A stretch of 42,117 bases of DNA from Burkholderiaceae bacterium (GTDB taxonomy: Bacteria > Pseudomonadota > Gammaproteobacteria > Burkholderiales > Burkholderiaceae), in contig CANFMT010000021.1 of assembly GCA_947448415.1 (NCBI GenBank), positions 1 through 42,117 on the forward strand, read 5' to 3'. Below the pieces are notes generated by a model, which was given only the letters and a program-made list of their open reading frames with translations, made no database searches and was not told the origin of the DNA. The first letter of the stretch is position 1. Each line of letters opens with the position of its first letter. This document shows positions 15,798 through 24,987 of this stretch, one piece after another. The position numbers and the translations under genes are program-made.

Positions 15798-17321
15798 TTG
15801 GTTATTCCATATTTCATCAGAAAAGCTAAAAGTGCTGACGTATTCATACTCCTCATTCTAGGAGCGCTGCTAGCGGGTGTTGCCGAACTTCCATACGGGG
15901 GTTGGATTCAGATACCGATACTGAGTCTTGTGTGGTGGCGACTTAATTTAAATACTCATTCCAACTTCAAATCTTTTTTTTCTTTAGGTATGGTATTTGG
16001 GGTTGGCTACTTTGCAATTGGTCTGTGGTGGCTCTATATCAGCTTGCATGATATTGGCGGAATAAATAGCTTAGCTTCTGGCATAGCTGTTTTTTTGGTT
16101 TCTTTATACCTAGCCCTTTACTTTGCATTCGCTAATATTGCAATTGTGCAGTTTCAGAAGTTTCGCCTTCAGGGCCTTTTGTTAGCTGCAAGCTGGGTGC
16201 TGATAGAGGCATTACGCGGCTATATATTTACAGGCTTTCCATGGATGGGTTTTGCTGAAGGACAATTTAATGGGCCCTTTGCACCAATTGCTCCGCTACT
16301 TGGAGGTCTAGCTTGTACCTTTTTGGTGATTTGGATTTCCTGGGAAATATATTTAGCTCCAAAGCACTTGAAGTCAAGTGTCATGCTGATTGTGAGCGTG
16401 ATCACGCTCTCTCAATTAGCTGGGCTAGTAAGCTTCACCAAGCCTTTTGGGGAACCAATCAGCATCAGACTCATTCAGGGAAATTTTGAGCAAAGCTTAA
16501 AGTTCAATCCTCAAGCCATACGTCAACAGATCAATTTTTACACCTCTCAAATTAAAGAAGGGGCTGCTGATCTCATCGTTATTCCAGAAACTGCATTTCC
16601 TTGGCCTGAAAATAACTTGCCAAGCGGACTTCTTAATTATTTGCAGGAATTTTCCAATGCAAGCTCAAGCAATCTCTTGCTTGGCTTAATCGGTGAAGTT
16701 CGTAATTCCTCAGATGTTCAATATTCAAATCGCGCAACAGGCTTATCCCCAAATTCGGCACCTTATCACTATGACAAAGTGCATCTAGTTCCGTTTGGTG
16801 AATTTATCCCCCCAGGATTTCATTGGTTTGTAAATGCATTTCATGTCCCAATGAGCGACTTTGCAAGAGGTAGCCCTGATCAAGCACCCTTTAAAATTGT
16901 CCGTCAAGATGGTGGTGAGATTTATGCTGCCATTACGATTTGTTATGAGGATGTTTTTGGCGATGAAGTAGCCTCGCGCATCAATAATAGCGATAAGCCA
17001 GTTAATCTTCTAATTAATATGACTAACCTTGCATGGTTTGGAAAATCTCAAGCATCTACTCAGCAGCTAAGACTTTCACAATTACGCTCACTAGAGACGG
17101 GCCTACCTGCTTTACGCGCAACTAATACGGGCATCACTGCGGTACTGGGTCCAGACGGCAAGGTGCAAGCAAGCTTGCCAGAATTTACACAAGCCACCCT
17201 CAGCACTACAGTGCAAGGCTATTCAGGCAAAACACCCTTTGTCATTTGGGGTAATTTGCCAATTTTGAGCATTTCATGCCTCTTGTTGATATGGGGCTTC
17301 CTGCGTCATAGACGTTTTTAG
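15798..17321 (+). CDS. lnt: Apolipoprotein N-acyltransferase
   Basis: Lnt transfers a third acyl chain from phospholipid to the N-terminal cysteine of lipoproteins in the inner membrane. The 507-aa protein has six or more N-terminal helices (about 1-215) followed by a periplasmic nitrilase domain. The catalytic triad is visible: Glu in VIPETAFPWPE, Lys in HYDKVHLVPFGEF, Cys in ITICYEDVFGDE. A last helix (about 480-500) ends the protein. The start codon is TTG, supported by GAGG at 15788-15791. It lies 8 bases after ybeX, as in E. coli. Confidence 0.95.
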   Translation: MVIPYFIRKAKSADVFILLILGALLAGVAELPYGGWIQIPILSLVWWRLNLNTHSNFKSFFSLGMVFGVGYFAIGLWWLYISLHDIGGINSLASGIAVFLVSLYLALYFAFANIAIVQFQKFRLQGLLLAASWVLIEALRGYIFTGFPWMGFAEGQFNGPFAPIAPLLGGLACTFLVIWISWEIYLAPKHLKSSVMLIVSVITLSQLAGLVSFTKPFGEPISIRLIQGNFEQSLKFNPQAIRQQINFYTSQIKEGAADLIVIPETAFPWPENNLPSGLLNYLQEFSNASSSNLLLGLIGEVRNSSDVQYSNRATGLSPNSAPYHYDKVHLVPFGEFIPPGFHWFVNAFHVPMSDFARGSPDQAPFKIVRQDGGEIYAAITICYEDVFGDEVASRINNSDKPVNLLINMTNLAWFGKSQASTQQLRLSQLRSLETGLPALRATNTGITAVLGPDGKVQASLPEFTQATLSTTVQGYSGKTPFVIWGNLPILSISCLLLIWGFLRHRRF

Positions 17322-17381
17322 AGATTTTTTAGCTTCAAGCTACTCTAGCCATGTAAAATCAATGGCTTAGCCAGGTTAATC

Positions 17382-18272
17382 ATGCTTACTTTTCAGCAAA
17401 TCATTCTAAAACTTCAAGAGTATTGGGACCAACAAGGTTGCGCCCTACTGCAACCCATCGACCTCGAGGTAGGGGCCGGGACCTCTCACACTGCAACCTT
17501 CTTGCGTGCAATTGGACCAGAACCTTGGAAGGCTGCCTATGTTCAGCCATCCCGTAGACCTAAAGATGGTCGGTATGGCGAAAATCCAAATCGCTTACAA
17601 CACTACTATCAATATCAAGTAGTTCTTAAACCAGCCCCTGAGAATATTCTCGAGCTCTATCTTGGCTCGCTTGCCGCCTTAGGATTAGATCTCAAACAAA
17701 ATGATGTTCGCTTTGTAGAAGATGACTGGGAAAACCCAACTCTTGGTGCATGGGGCTTGGGCTGGGAAGTTTGGTTGAACGGCATGGAAGTAACACAATT
17801 TACTTACTTCCAGCAAGTTGGTGGCCTCGACTGCAAGCCAGTGCTAGGTGAGATCACCTATGGTATTGAACGTTTAGCGATGTACATCCAAAATTGCTCC
17901 AATGTTTATGATCTGGTTTGGGCTGATGGTATTTCTTATGGTGACGTTTACCACCAAAATGAAGTTGAACAGTCTTGCTATAACTTTGAACATTCCAATA
18001 CAGATTTACTCTTTGCAAACTTTACTAACTACGAAAGTGAAGCAAAGCGTTTAATGGAAGTGCCACTTGCTCTACCTGCCTACGAAATGGTACTTAAGGC
18101 CGCACATACCTTTAACTTGCTAGATGCCCGTGGCGCCATCTCCGTTACAGAGCGTGCCGCCTATATTGGTCGCATCCGTAATCTATCTCGCTCAGTCGCC
18201 CAAGCTTACTTTGAGTCCCGAGAAAAGCTAGGCTTCCCAATGTGTCAACGTCAAGCTAAAGCTCAGGCTTAA
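17382..18272 (+). CDS. glyQ: Glycyl-tRNA synthetase alpha subunit
   Basis: This is the catalytic subunit of the bacterial alpha2-beta2 class II glycyl-tRNA synthetase. The 296-aa length and opening [20 protein letters not shown] are typical, with the class II core motifs in the block [17 protein letters not shown], followed by [10 protein letters not shown], and [20 protein letters not shown] as the later motif. It lies 60 bases after lnt and 27 before glyS. The gap before it has a short palindrome, TAGCTTCAAGCTA at 17330, but no obvious terminator. Confidence 0.98.
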   Translation: MLTFQQIILKLQEYWDQQGCALLQPIDLEVGAGTSHTATFLRAIGPEPWKAAYVQPSRRPKDGRYGENPNRLQHYYQYQVVLKPAPENILELYLGSLAALGLDLKQNDVRFVEDDWENPTLGAWGLGWEVWLNGMEVTQFTYFQQVGGLDCKPVLGEITYGIERLAMYIQNCSNVYDLVWADGISYGDVYHQNEVEQSCYNFEHSNTDLLFANFTNYESEAKRLMEVPLALPAYEMVLKAAHTFNLLDARGAISVTERAAYIGRIRNLSRSVAQAYFESREKLGFPMCQRQAKAQA

Positions 18273-18299
18273 GCGCATCGAGATTTCTGCATTCTATCT

Positions 18300-20438
18300 A
18301 TGAGCACATCTAATTCAAAACCTCAATTAGCTACTTTATTGATTGAAGTATTTACTGAGGAACTTCCTCCAAAGTCGCTCCGTCGCTTAGGTGATGCATT
18401 TAGCGAGGGTATGTTTGCTGCACTGAAGGCAGCAGGACTGATATCTGAAACATCTAACGTAACATGCTTTGCAACACCACGTCGTTTAGCAGTACAAATC
18501 ACGGATGTGTTAGATCACGCGCCTGATTACCCTGTACGTGAAAAATTATTACCGACCAGTATTGCGTTTGATACAGACGGAAAAGCCACTGCGCCATTAC
18601 TTAAAAAATTAGGCTCACTTGGGTATGGTGATGTTGATCTCGCTACACTAGAGAAAGCCGGTGAAGGTAAGAATGAAGCCCTTTATCTCAATGTAGTTGC
18701 CAAAGGCGCAGCGCTTGAGCAAACCGCACAATCAGCGCTTGAGCAAACTCTCAGCAAGTTACCCATTGCCAAAATGATGCACTACCAAGTGCTACAAAAA
18801 AATGGTCAATTAGCAGAGGTACAATTTGCTCGCCCAGCGCACCGCATCGTTGCACTTCATGGAAATAATTTACTTGATATCAGCGCCTTGGGGATTAATG
18901 CAGGCAATCAAACTGAGGGGCATCGCTTCTTAGCTCCTGGCTTAGCAACCATTGCTAATGCAGATCAGTATGAATCAGACCTAGAAACCAAAGCGAAGAT
19001 TGTTCCTAACTTTATCAAGCGTCGTACACAGATTGCAACCGCTCTCTTGAATGCGGCTGGTGATGATTTAGTTCTAATGCCCGATAGTCTCCTAGACGAA
19101 GTAACAGCCTTAGTGGAATGGCCAACAATTTATGAATGCCACTTTGATCAAGAGTTCTTAGAAGTCCCTCAAGAATGTTTGATTTTGACAATGCAAACTA
19201 ACCAAAAGTACTTTGCATTGACTGACAAGCAAGGTAAGTTACGTAATCGCTTTCTGATTGTTTCCAATATTGAAACCAATAAGCCTGATGCAATCATCTC
19301 TGGTAATGAGCGCGTAGTCCGTCCACGCCTATCTGATGCGCGCTTCTTCTTTCAACAAGATCAAAAGCGTCCACTAGCCTCTCGCGTAGCAGATTTAGGT
19401 AAGGTGATTTATCATAATCAATTGGGCAATCAACTAGATCGCACTAAGCGGGTTGAAGGCATTGCCGCGGGTATTGCAAAAAAACTCGGTGCTGATGAAA
19501 AGCTCGCTATCAGGGCTGCAGAAATTGCCAAGACCGACTTGTTAACCGATATGGTTGGCGAATTCCCAGAACTTCAAGGGATCATGGGGCGCTATTATGC
19601 CAATCATGATGGTGAAAATGCAGATGTGGCAGCTGCTTGCAGCGAACACTACATGCCGCGCTTTGCTGGTGATGATTTACCAAAAACCCAGACAGGAATG
19701 ATTCTGGCAATTGCTGACAAGCTAGAGACTCTTGTAGGCATTTGGGGTGTTGGTCTTGCTCCAACGGGCGATAAAGACCCATATGCTCTGCGTCGCCATG
19801 CCTTAGGCATCTGCCGCCTCTTAGCAGAAAATAATTTGTCACTAAGTCTTCCTGAGTTGATTGAATTGGCGCGCGCGCAGTTTCCTCAGAAAGACGTCCA
19901 AGATAAAGCAAAAACTGCAGACATTTACGCGTTCATTATTGATCGCTTACGCGCCTATCTGCGCGATCAATCGGTTGCTGGAAAACCATTTACTAGCGCT
20001 GAAATCGATGCTGTACTTAGCCAAGAACCAGCGCAAATTAATGACTTAATTGATCGATTAACCGCGTTACGTGAATTTAATGCTCTACCAGAAGCAGCAC
20101 AACTTGCTGCCGCAAATAAACGTATTAGTAATATTCTCAAGAAAACTACTACTTCAATACCAGCAGCCTGCTCTAACAAACTGCTACAGATTCCTGCGGA
20201 AACTGCGCTGTATCAAGCACTTGAATCAATTACACCGTCACTCGACACTGCCTATGAAAAACGTCAGTTTGTGGAACTATTGAGAGCGCTTGTAGCTTTA
20301 AGTGTGCCTATTGACCAATTCTTTGCAAATGTAATGGTGATGGATCCAAATACCGAGCTACGCGACAATCGCCTAGCACTTTTGCAACAACTTCACCAGA
20401 AAATGAATCTAGTTGCCGATCTCGGCAAATTAGCATGA
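18300..20438 (+). CDS. glyS: Glycyl-tRNA synthetase beta subunit
   Basis: The 712-aa beta subunit binds tRNA-Gly and completes the alpha2-beta2 enzyme. The N-terminal LLIEVFTEELPPKSLRR and the central EFPELQGIMGRYYA and DPYALRRHALGICRLL are diagnostic; an anticodon-binding-like domain closes the protein. Length is normal (about 690-720). Its stop overlaps the start of gmhB by 4 bases (ATGA), a coupling also seen in other Burkholderiales as I recall. Confidence 0.97.
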   Translation: MSTSNSKPQLATLLIEVFTEELPPKSLRRLGDAFSEGMFAALKAAGLISETSNVTCFATPRRLAVQITDVLDHAPDYPVREKLLPTSIAFDTDGKATAPLLKKLGSLGYGDVDLATLEKAGEGKNEALYLNVVAKGAALEQTAQSALEQTLSKLPIAKMMHYQVLQKNGQLAEVQFARPAHRIVALHGNNLLDISALGINAGNQTEGHRFLAPGLATIANADQYESDLETKAKIVPNFIKRRTQIATALLNAAGDDLVLMPDSLLDEVTALVEWPTIYECHFDQEFLEVPQECLILTMQTNQKYFALTDKQGKLRNRFLIVSNIETNKPDAIISGNERVVRPRLSDARFFFQQDQKRPLASRVADLGKVIYHNQLGNQLDRTKRVEGIAAGIAKKLGADEKLAIRAAEIAKTDLLTDMVGEFPELQGIMGRYYANHDGENADVAAACSEHYMPRFAGDDLPKTQTGMILAIADKLETLVGIWGVGLAPTGDKDPYALRRHALGICRLLAENNLSLSLPELIELARAQFPQKDVQDKAKTADIYAFIIDRLRAYLRDQSVAGKPFTSAEIDAVLSQEPAQINDLIDRLTALREFNALPEAAQLAAANKRISNILKKTTTSIPAACSNKLLQIPAETALYQALESITPSLDTAYEKRQFVELLRALVALSVPIDQFFANVMVMDPNTELRDNRLALLQQLHQKMNLVADLGKLA

Positions 20439-21007
20439 GCACCAGCTCTTCTAAACTCATTATTCTTGATCGCGATGGTGTGATCAACGAAGATCGTGAT
20501 GATTATGTGAAGTCAGTAGATGAATGGATTCCGCTACCAGGTAGTCTTGAGGCCATTGCATTGCTTACTCAAGCAGGTTATCAAATAGCGATTGCAACCA
20601 ATCAATCTGGTTTATCTAGAGGTTATTTCACCATCAATGATCTTCATGCAATGCATAGCAAAATGGAATCATTGCTTAAGCCACTAGGTGGCCAGATCGA
20701 TAGTATCTTTTTTTGCCCGCATGTAGATGCTCACCAGTGCGATTGCCGCAAGCCAGCCCCCGGACTTATGAAAGAAATTGCATTACGCTATAAAAAAAAT
20801 ATAAGCCCTAATCCACTTAGCGGTGTACCGATTGTGGGTGACTCCTTGCGTGACCTGCAAGCTGGTATTGCTTTGGGCGCTTCACCACATCTCGTCTTAA
20901 CAGGTAAAGGTGAAAAAACTTTAGCTAAAGGTGATTTACCAGAGGGAACGCAAATTCATGCCGACCTCATGGCTTTTGCGCATGTACTTTTAGAGAATAA
21001 GGTCTAA
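20435..21007 (+). CDS. gmhB: D-glycero-beta-D-manno-heptose 1,7-bisphosphate 7-phosphatase
   Basis: This is a HAD-family phosphatase of ADP-heptose synthesis, needed for the LPS inner core. The catalytic pair is D12 and D14 in LIILDRDGVINED. The zinc loop CPHVDAHQCDCRKP gives the Cys/His ligands that separate GmhB from histidinol phosphatases. IVGDSLRDLQAG is the final HAD motif. The 190-aa length is usual. It overlaps glyS by 4 bases and precedes plsC by 7, so all belong to one unit. Confidence 0.94.
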   Translation: MSTSSSKLIILDRDGVINEDRDDYVKSVDEWIPLPGSLEAIALLTQAGYQIAIATNQSGLSRGYFTINDLHAMHSKMESLLKPLGGQIDSIFFCPHVDAHQCDCRKPAPGLMKEIALRYKKNISPNPLSGVPIVGDSLRDLQAGIALGASPHLVLTGKGEKTLAKGDLPEGTQIHADLMAFAHVLLENKV

Positions 21008-21014
21008 GACATTC

Positions 21015-21749
21015 ATGATTTATATCCGCTCCACTCTTTTCGCCTTATTTTTACTGGTCTTCACCCCAATCTGGTCGGTCTTATGCATGCTGGCGTTTCC
21101 ATTTTTAAACCCTGAAAATCGATATCGATTTATTGGTTTATGGAACAAAATAGTGATCTGGTTGCTATGGCATCTATGTGGGATTGAATACGAAATTCGT
21201 GGCATGGAGAATATGAAAGCCGTTCTCAACGAACCCGTAGTCATTCTTAGTAAGCATCAATCTGCGTACGAAACCATCGCATACATTGCCTTATTACCAA
21301 AACAGCTCTGCTTTGTATTTAAGCGTGAATTGCTTTGGATTCCCTTCTTTGGCTGGGCTCTAGCATTACTGAAAATGATTCACATCAACCGCTCTAACAA
21401 GCAAACGGCTGCTCTTTCTGTTGCAAGTCAGGGCCGTAAACGTTTAGCCGAAGGTAAATGGATCATGCTCTTTCCAGAGGGCACTAGAACTCCTACAGGC
21501 TCAAACAAACCCTATCGTAAGGGTGGCGCACGCTTAGCAAGCGCTACTGGCGCCTTAGTGATTCCGATTGCCCATAATGCAGGACGTTATTGGCCTAAGA
21601 ATAGCTTTTTAAAGCATCCAGGTAAGGTGATTTTTTCAATTGGCCCTGCAATTGTCTCAACCGGTAAATCTGGTGAGGACCTTCAACAAGAGGCAGAAGG
21701 TTGGATTGAAGCAGAAATGCGAGTCATTGATCCCGGCGCATACAAGTAA
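21015..21749 (+). CDS. plsC: 1-acyl-sn-glycerol-3-phosphate acyltransferase
   Basis: PlsC makes phosphatidic acid from lysophosphatidic acid at the inner membrane. The 244-aa protein has an N-terminal hydrophobic anchor (about 3-28), the acyltransferase block I as SKHQSAYET (HX4E instead of the canonical HX4D, a substitution I recall as common in betaproteobacteria), and block III FPEGTRTPTG. Blocks II (INRSNKQ) and IV (VIPIAHNAG) are also there. It is the last gene of the forward run, ending 21 bases from the convergent rsmA. Confidence 0.93.
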   Translation: MIYIRSTLFALFLLVFTPIWSVLCMLAFPFLNPENRYRFIGLWNKIVIWLLWHLCGIEYEIRGMENMKAVLNEPVVILSKHQSAYETIAYIALLPKQLCFVFKRELLWIPFFGWALALLKMIHINRSNKQTAALSVASQGRKRLAEGKWIMLFPEGTRTPTGSNKPYRKGGARLASATGALVIPIAHNAGRYWPKNSFLKHPGKVIFSIGPAIVSTGKSGEDLQQEAEGWIEAEMRVIDPGAYK

Positions 21750-21770
21750 TACCCAATGAGCATATGTAGC

Positions 21771-22547
21771 CTAGGAAGATAAGGTCCTAGCCCACTCTAT
21801 AAAACGATCGACCGAAATATCTTGAGCTCTGGCTTTAAGCTCTTCATCGGTCAAACCCAGCCTTTCGGAAAAATCTTGCAGATTAGTACGTAGCATTTTT
21901 CTTCTTTGTGAAAAAGCGGCAGCAACTACCTTTTCCAATGAACGCCATTGAGAATCACTTAAGTCAAAATCTCTTCTCGGAATCATGCGGACTACCGCTG
22001 AGTTCACCTTGGGCATAGGATCAAAGGCTTCAGGCGGAACCTCTAAAACTAGCTCCATATCGTAACGCGCTTGTAGCATGACCGATAAACGACTGAAGTC
22101 AGAGCTTCCAGCTTTAGCCACCATACGCTCAACTACTTCGGCTTGCAACATAAAGACTTGTTCATCGATTTCTGCTGCAGCTAAAACAAGATGAAATAAC
22201 AAGGGTGAAGAAATGTTGTATGGGAGATTACCCACTACTTTGCATAAGCCCTTTTTATCTGAGCGATTTTTTGACCACTCTAAAAAATCAAATTTCAGGG
22301 CATCACCTTCGATAACATTCAGGCCCTTTAGATTCTCCTGATTCCAATAAGCTACCAAATCACGATCTATTTCTAAAAGATCTAGCTGATCAAGATTGGT
22401 GAGCAATGGTCTAGTCAAAGCCCCAAGGCCAGGACCAATCTCAATAACATGCATGTCTGAGCTCGGATTAATAAGCGCCACAATAGAGTAAATAATGCCG
22501 TTATCTTGCAAAAAGTTTTGGCCAAATCTTTTACGAGCGCGATGCAT
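21771..22547 (-). CDS. rsmA: 16S rRNA (adenine1518-N6/adenine1519-N6)-dimethyltransferase
   Basis: RsmA (KsgA) dimethylates A1518 and A1519 in helix 45 of 16S rRNA during late 30S assembly. The 258-aa protein begins ARKRFGQNFLQD, carries the SAM loop IEIGPGLGALTRPLL and the NLPYNISSPL catalytic motif (N-L-P-Y). It lies 3 bases after pdxA on the reverse strand, the order of E. coli surA-pdxA-rsmA. The usual following genes apaG and apaH are absent; the unit ends here against plsC. Confidence 0.97.
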   Translation of the reverse strand: MHRARKRFGQNFLQDNGIIYSIVALINPSSDMHVIEIGPGLGALTRPLLTNLDQLDLLEIDRDLVAYWNQENLKGLNVIEGDALKFDFLEWSKNRSDKKGLCKVVGNLPYNISSPLLFHLVLAAAEIDEQVFMLQAEVVERMVAKAGSSDFSRLSVMLQARYDMELVLEVPPEAFDPMPKVNSAVVRMIPRRDFDLSDSQWRSLEKVVAAAFSQRRKMLRTNLQDFSERLGLTDEELKARAQDISVDRFIEWARTLSS

Positions 22548-22550
22548 TGC

Positions 22551-23567
22551 TTAGACTTGCTTTCTTTGATTAACAGCCAATTGGTAGGCTAAACGGAGGG
22601 CCTCGAGCATACTTCTAGGATCTGCTATCCCTTTGCCGGCAATATCTAATGCGGTTCCATGATCAACGGATGTACGAATAATCGGTAAACCTAGCGTTAC
22701 ATTAACTCCGCCTCCAAAGCTAACAAACTTAAAGGGGGCCAAACCTTGATCGTGATACATCGCGATATAAGCGTCTACAGACTCTAGGGTGGATGCATCA
22801 AACATAGTGTCTCCTGGATAGGGTCCACTGACATTGATACCTACTCTCTTAGCAGCCTCAATAGCTGGAGCAATGATCTCAATCTCTTCGCATCCAAGAT
22901 GCCCAGACTCACCCGCATGTGGATTTAAACCCGCCACTCGAATCGCTGGTTTAGAAATATTAAATTTCTTTTGCAAATCATCATGAACAATCTGTATGGT
23001 CTCCAGAATCGACTGAAGACTGAGCGCTAAAGAAACCTTACTCAAGGGTAGGTGTGTTGTAGCAAGAGCAACCCGTAAATCTTTTGGCGCTTTAATTCCT
23101 AAAAAACCAACTGGTAAAGATGCGCATAGCATCATGACAACATGTTTTGCATTACAACGCTGCTCTAAGTATTCAGTATGCCCAGTGAATGGAATGCCAG
23201 CATCGTTAATGATACCCTTCTGAATTGGAGCAGTCACCATTGCGTCATAGCGCCCCTTCAAGCAACCATCTGCAGCCTCATTTAAGAGCTGAAGGACATA
23301 CTGAGCATTCGCAACATTTAATGCTCCAGGGACTACTTCTTGAGCCAAAGAAATTGACTTGAATCTAAGGCGCTCAGAATAATGAGTATTATTTTTTTGC
23401 AACGAACACAATAAATGCTCGTCGCCAAGCAAGGTAATTTGAACATTTTCTTGCTCAGCCAAGAATTGCCGTGCTGCCGCCAATGAAACTTCCGGGCCCA
23501 CTCCGGCTGGCTCGCCGGTAGTGATAGTCAAATTAACGAGGGGGAGAGCTGGCTGCATCTTCTGCAT
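22551..23567 (-). CDS. pdxA: 4-hydroxythreonine-4-phosphate dehydrogenase
   Basis: PdxA oxidises 4-phosphohydroxy-L-threonine in pyridoxal phosphate synthesis with NAD. The 338-aa frame carries TTGEPAGVGPE at the start of the core and the metal histidines in FTGHTEYLEQ, GLNPHAGESG and MYHDQGLAPFK. Two start ATGs are possible, at 23567 and 23558; both lie inside the surA 3' end (35 or 26 bases of overlap), and neither has a strong Shine-Dalgarno, so translation may depend on surA. Confidence 0.95.
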   Translation of the reverse strand: MQKMQPALPLVNLTITTGEPAGVGPEVSLAAARQFLAEQENVQITLLGDEHLLCSLQKNNTHYSERLRFKSISLAQEVVPGALNVANAQYVLQLLNEAADGCLKGRYDAMVTAPIQKGIINDAGIPFTGHTEYLEQRCNAKHVVMMLCASLPVGFLGIKAPKDLRVALATTHLPLSKVSLALSLQSILETIQIVHDDLQKKFNISKPAIRVAGLNPHAGESGHLGCEEIEIIAPAIEAAKRVGINVSGPYPGDTMFDASTLESVDAYIAMYHDQGLAPFKFVSFGGGVNVTLGLPIIRTSVDHGTALDIAGKGIADPRSMLEALRLAYQLAVNQRKQV

Positions 23568-24987
23568 TGATAATTTTTACAGTGGCGCCATCACGCAACT
23601 CACGCAACCAATCCTGATAGGCTTGCTCAAACTTTCTCTCTCGTATAGCTGCACGCGCAAATTGGCGCTGCTTCTCTACAGTAAGTTGTGCCTCACGGCG
23701 CTCAAGCACCTGAATTAAATGCCAGCCAAACTCCGTCTTTACAGGATTGCTCACTTCACCAATCTGTAGTCTATTCATAGTTTGCTCAAACTCTGGAACC
23801 AAATCTCCCGGCCCCATCCATCCTAAATTTCCACCATTCGGAGCAGAACCATCTTCCGAATACTTTTTGGCAAGCTCACCAAAATCAGCCGTCTTTAAGC
23901 GCACTTGATCGCGAAAACCCTGCAGACGCCTTTCAGCATCCTGATCAGTTAAGCCGGCACGCATACGCAATAAGATATGACGCGCCATAGTTTGGGTAAT
24001 TGGAATATTTTTAGGCGTAGTAGACACATCCTGTGGGGGAGCCTGCTGTTGAGGTTGATCTGCACTAAGCGCGCGACGATCAAGCACCTTCAAAACATGA
24101 TATCCAGCCGGACTTTTAACCACGGCATTAGCCACTTGTCCACTGCCGATATTTCTAACAGCCTCATAGAATAATTGCGGCAAACGATCGGGAGGGCGAT
24201 ATCCAAGCTCCTGAAATTTGATTTTAGGATCTTCCTTAGAGGCCATTGCTCCAAGCTGCATAAAATCAGCATCACCACGCGCTTGACGCAATAAGACATC
24301 TGCTTTTTTCTTGGCATCCGCTTGTGCGCCAGCGCCGGCTCCAGTATCAACTGGAATAAAAATTTGGGCTACATCAATTTCTTCTGGCCCACCTTTCACA
24401 GCTGGAGTAGACCGAGGTGCAGCTGCAGCAGCCATTTCTCGAGTTCGATCAGCAATAAAATTATCAATTTCTGCATCAGAAATTTTTATCTTACCCTCCA
24501 CCTGATACTCGCGATAACGACTAACAATGATGTCGTCACGCAATAACTCCTTGTAACGCTCAAAAGTTACTCCGCCAGAAATTACTTTTGCTTTGAACTC
24601 TGCGTAAGTTAGTTTATTTTTAGCGGCAATATCACCAATAATCTTATCCAACTCTTTATTGCTTACTTTGACGCCATCTTGCTCAGCGTTTTGCAGTTGT
24701 ATTTTTTCAATAATTAAACGCTCAAGAATTGTCTTCCTTAAAGATGCATCATCAGGAAGTTTCACGCCTTGTTTTTTCAAAGTCGCAATTCGATCATCAA
24801 TCTCTTTGCGAGTGACATAACCAGTATTGACTACTGCTGCTACACCATCAATATTGCGAATTTTGCTATCGGTAGCATTATTAGTGCGCGCAGAATCTTG
24901 CGAAAAACTAATGCTTGAAAGCAAGGCGAGCCCACAAAATAAAATGGAGGCTTTAATATATTTGAAGCGATTCCTACAAAACATCAT
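23533..24987 (-). CDS. surA: Periplasmic peptidyl-prolyl isomerase and chaperone SurA
   Basis: SurA escorts outer-membrane beta-barrel proteins, including LptD, through the periplasm. It has a signal peptide (about 1-29, ending SSISFSQ), an N-terminal chaperone region (about 45-175) and two parvulin domains; the second is clear at TMARHILLRMRAG to GWHLIQVLERR. At 484 aa it is longer than E. coli SurA (428), partly from an Ala/Gly-rich insertion around the first parvulin domain. Start and lptD stop share ATGA. Two tandem ATGs (24987, 24984) can serve as start. Confidence 0.94.
   Translation of the reverse strand: MMFCRNRFKYIKASILFCGLALLSSISFSQDSARTNNATDSKIRNIDGVAAVVNTGYVTRKEIDDRIATLKKQGVKLPDDASLRKTILERLIIEKIQLQNAEQDGVKVSNKELDKIIGDIAAKNKLTYAEFKAKVISGGVTFERYKELLRDDIIVSRYREYQVEGKIKISDAEIDNFIADRTREMAAAAAPRSTPAVKGGPEEIDVAQIFIPVDTGAGAGAQADAKKKADVLLRQARGDADFMQLGAMASKEDPKIKFQELGYRPPDRLPQLFYEAVRNIGSGQVANAVVKSPAGYHVLKVLDRRALSADQPQQQAPPQDVSTTPKNIPITQTMARHILLRMRAGLTDQDAERRLQGFRDQVRLKTADFGELAKKYSEDGSAPNGGNLGWMGPGDLVPEFEQTMNRLQIGEVSNPVKTEFGWHLIQVLERREAQLTVEKQRQFARAAIRERKFEQAYQDWLRELRDGATVKIINAEDAASSPPR

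Noticed and set aside
17330..17342. Palindrome TAGCTTCAAGCTA before glyQ
   Set aside because: It makes at most a 5-bp stem and has no T run on the proper side; probably chance.
21771..21790. CTAGGA/TCCTAG inverted repeat at the plsC-rsmA junction
   Set aside because: Short stem in coding sequence with no T run; not convincing as a terminator.
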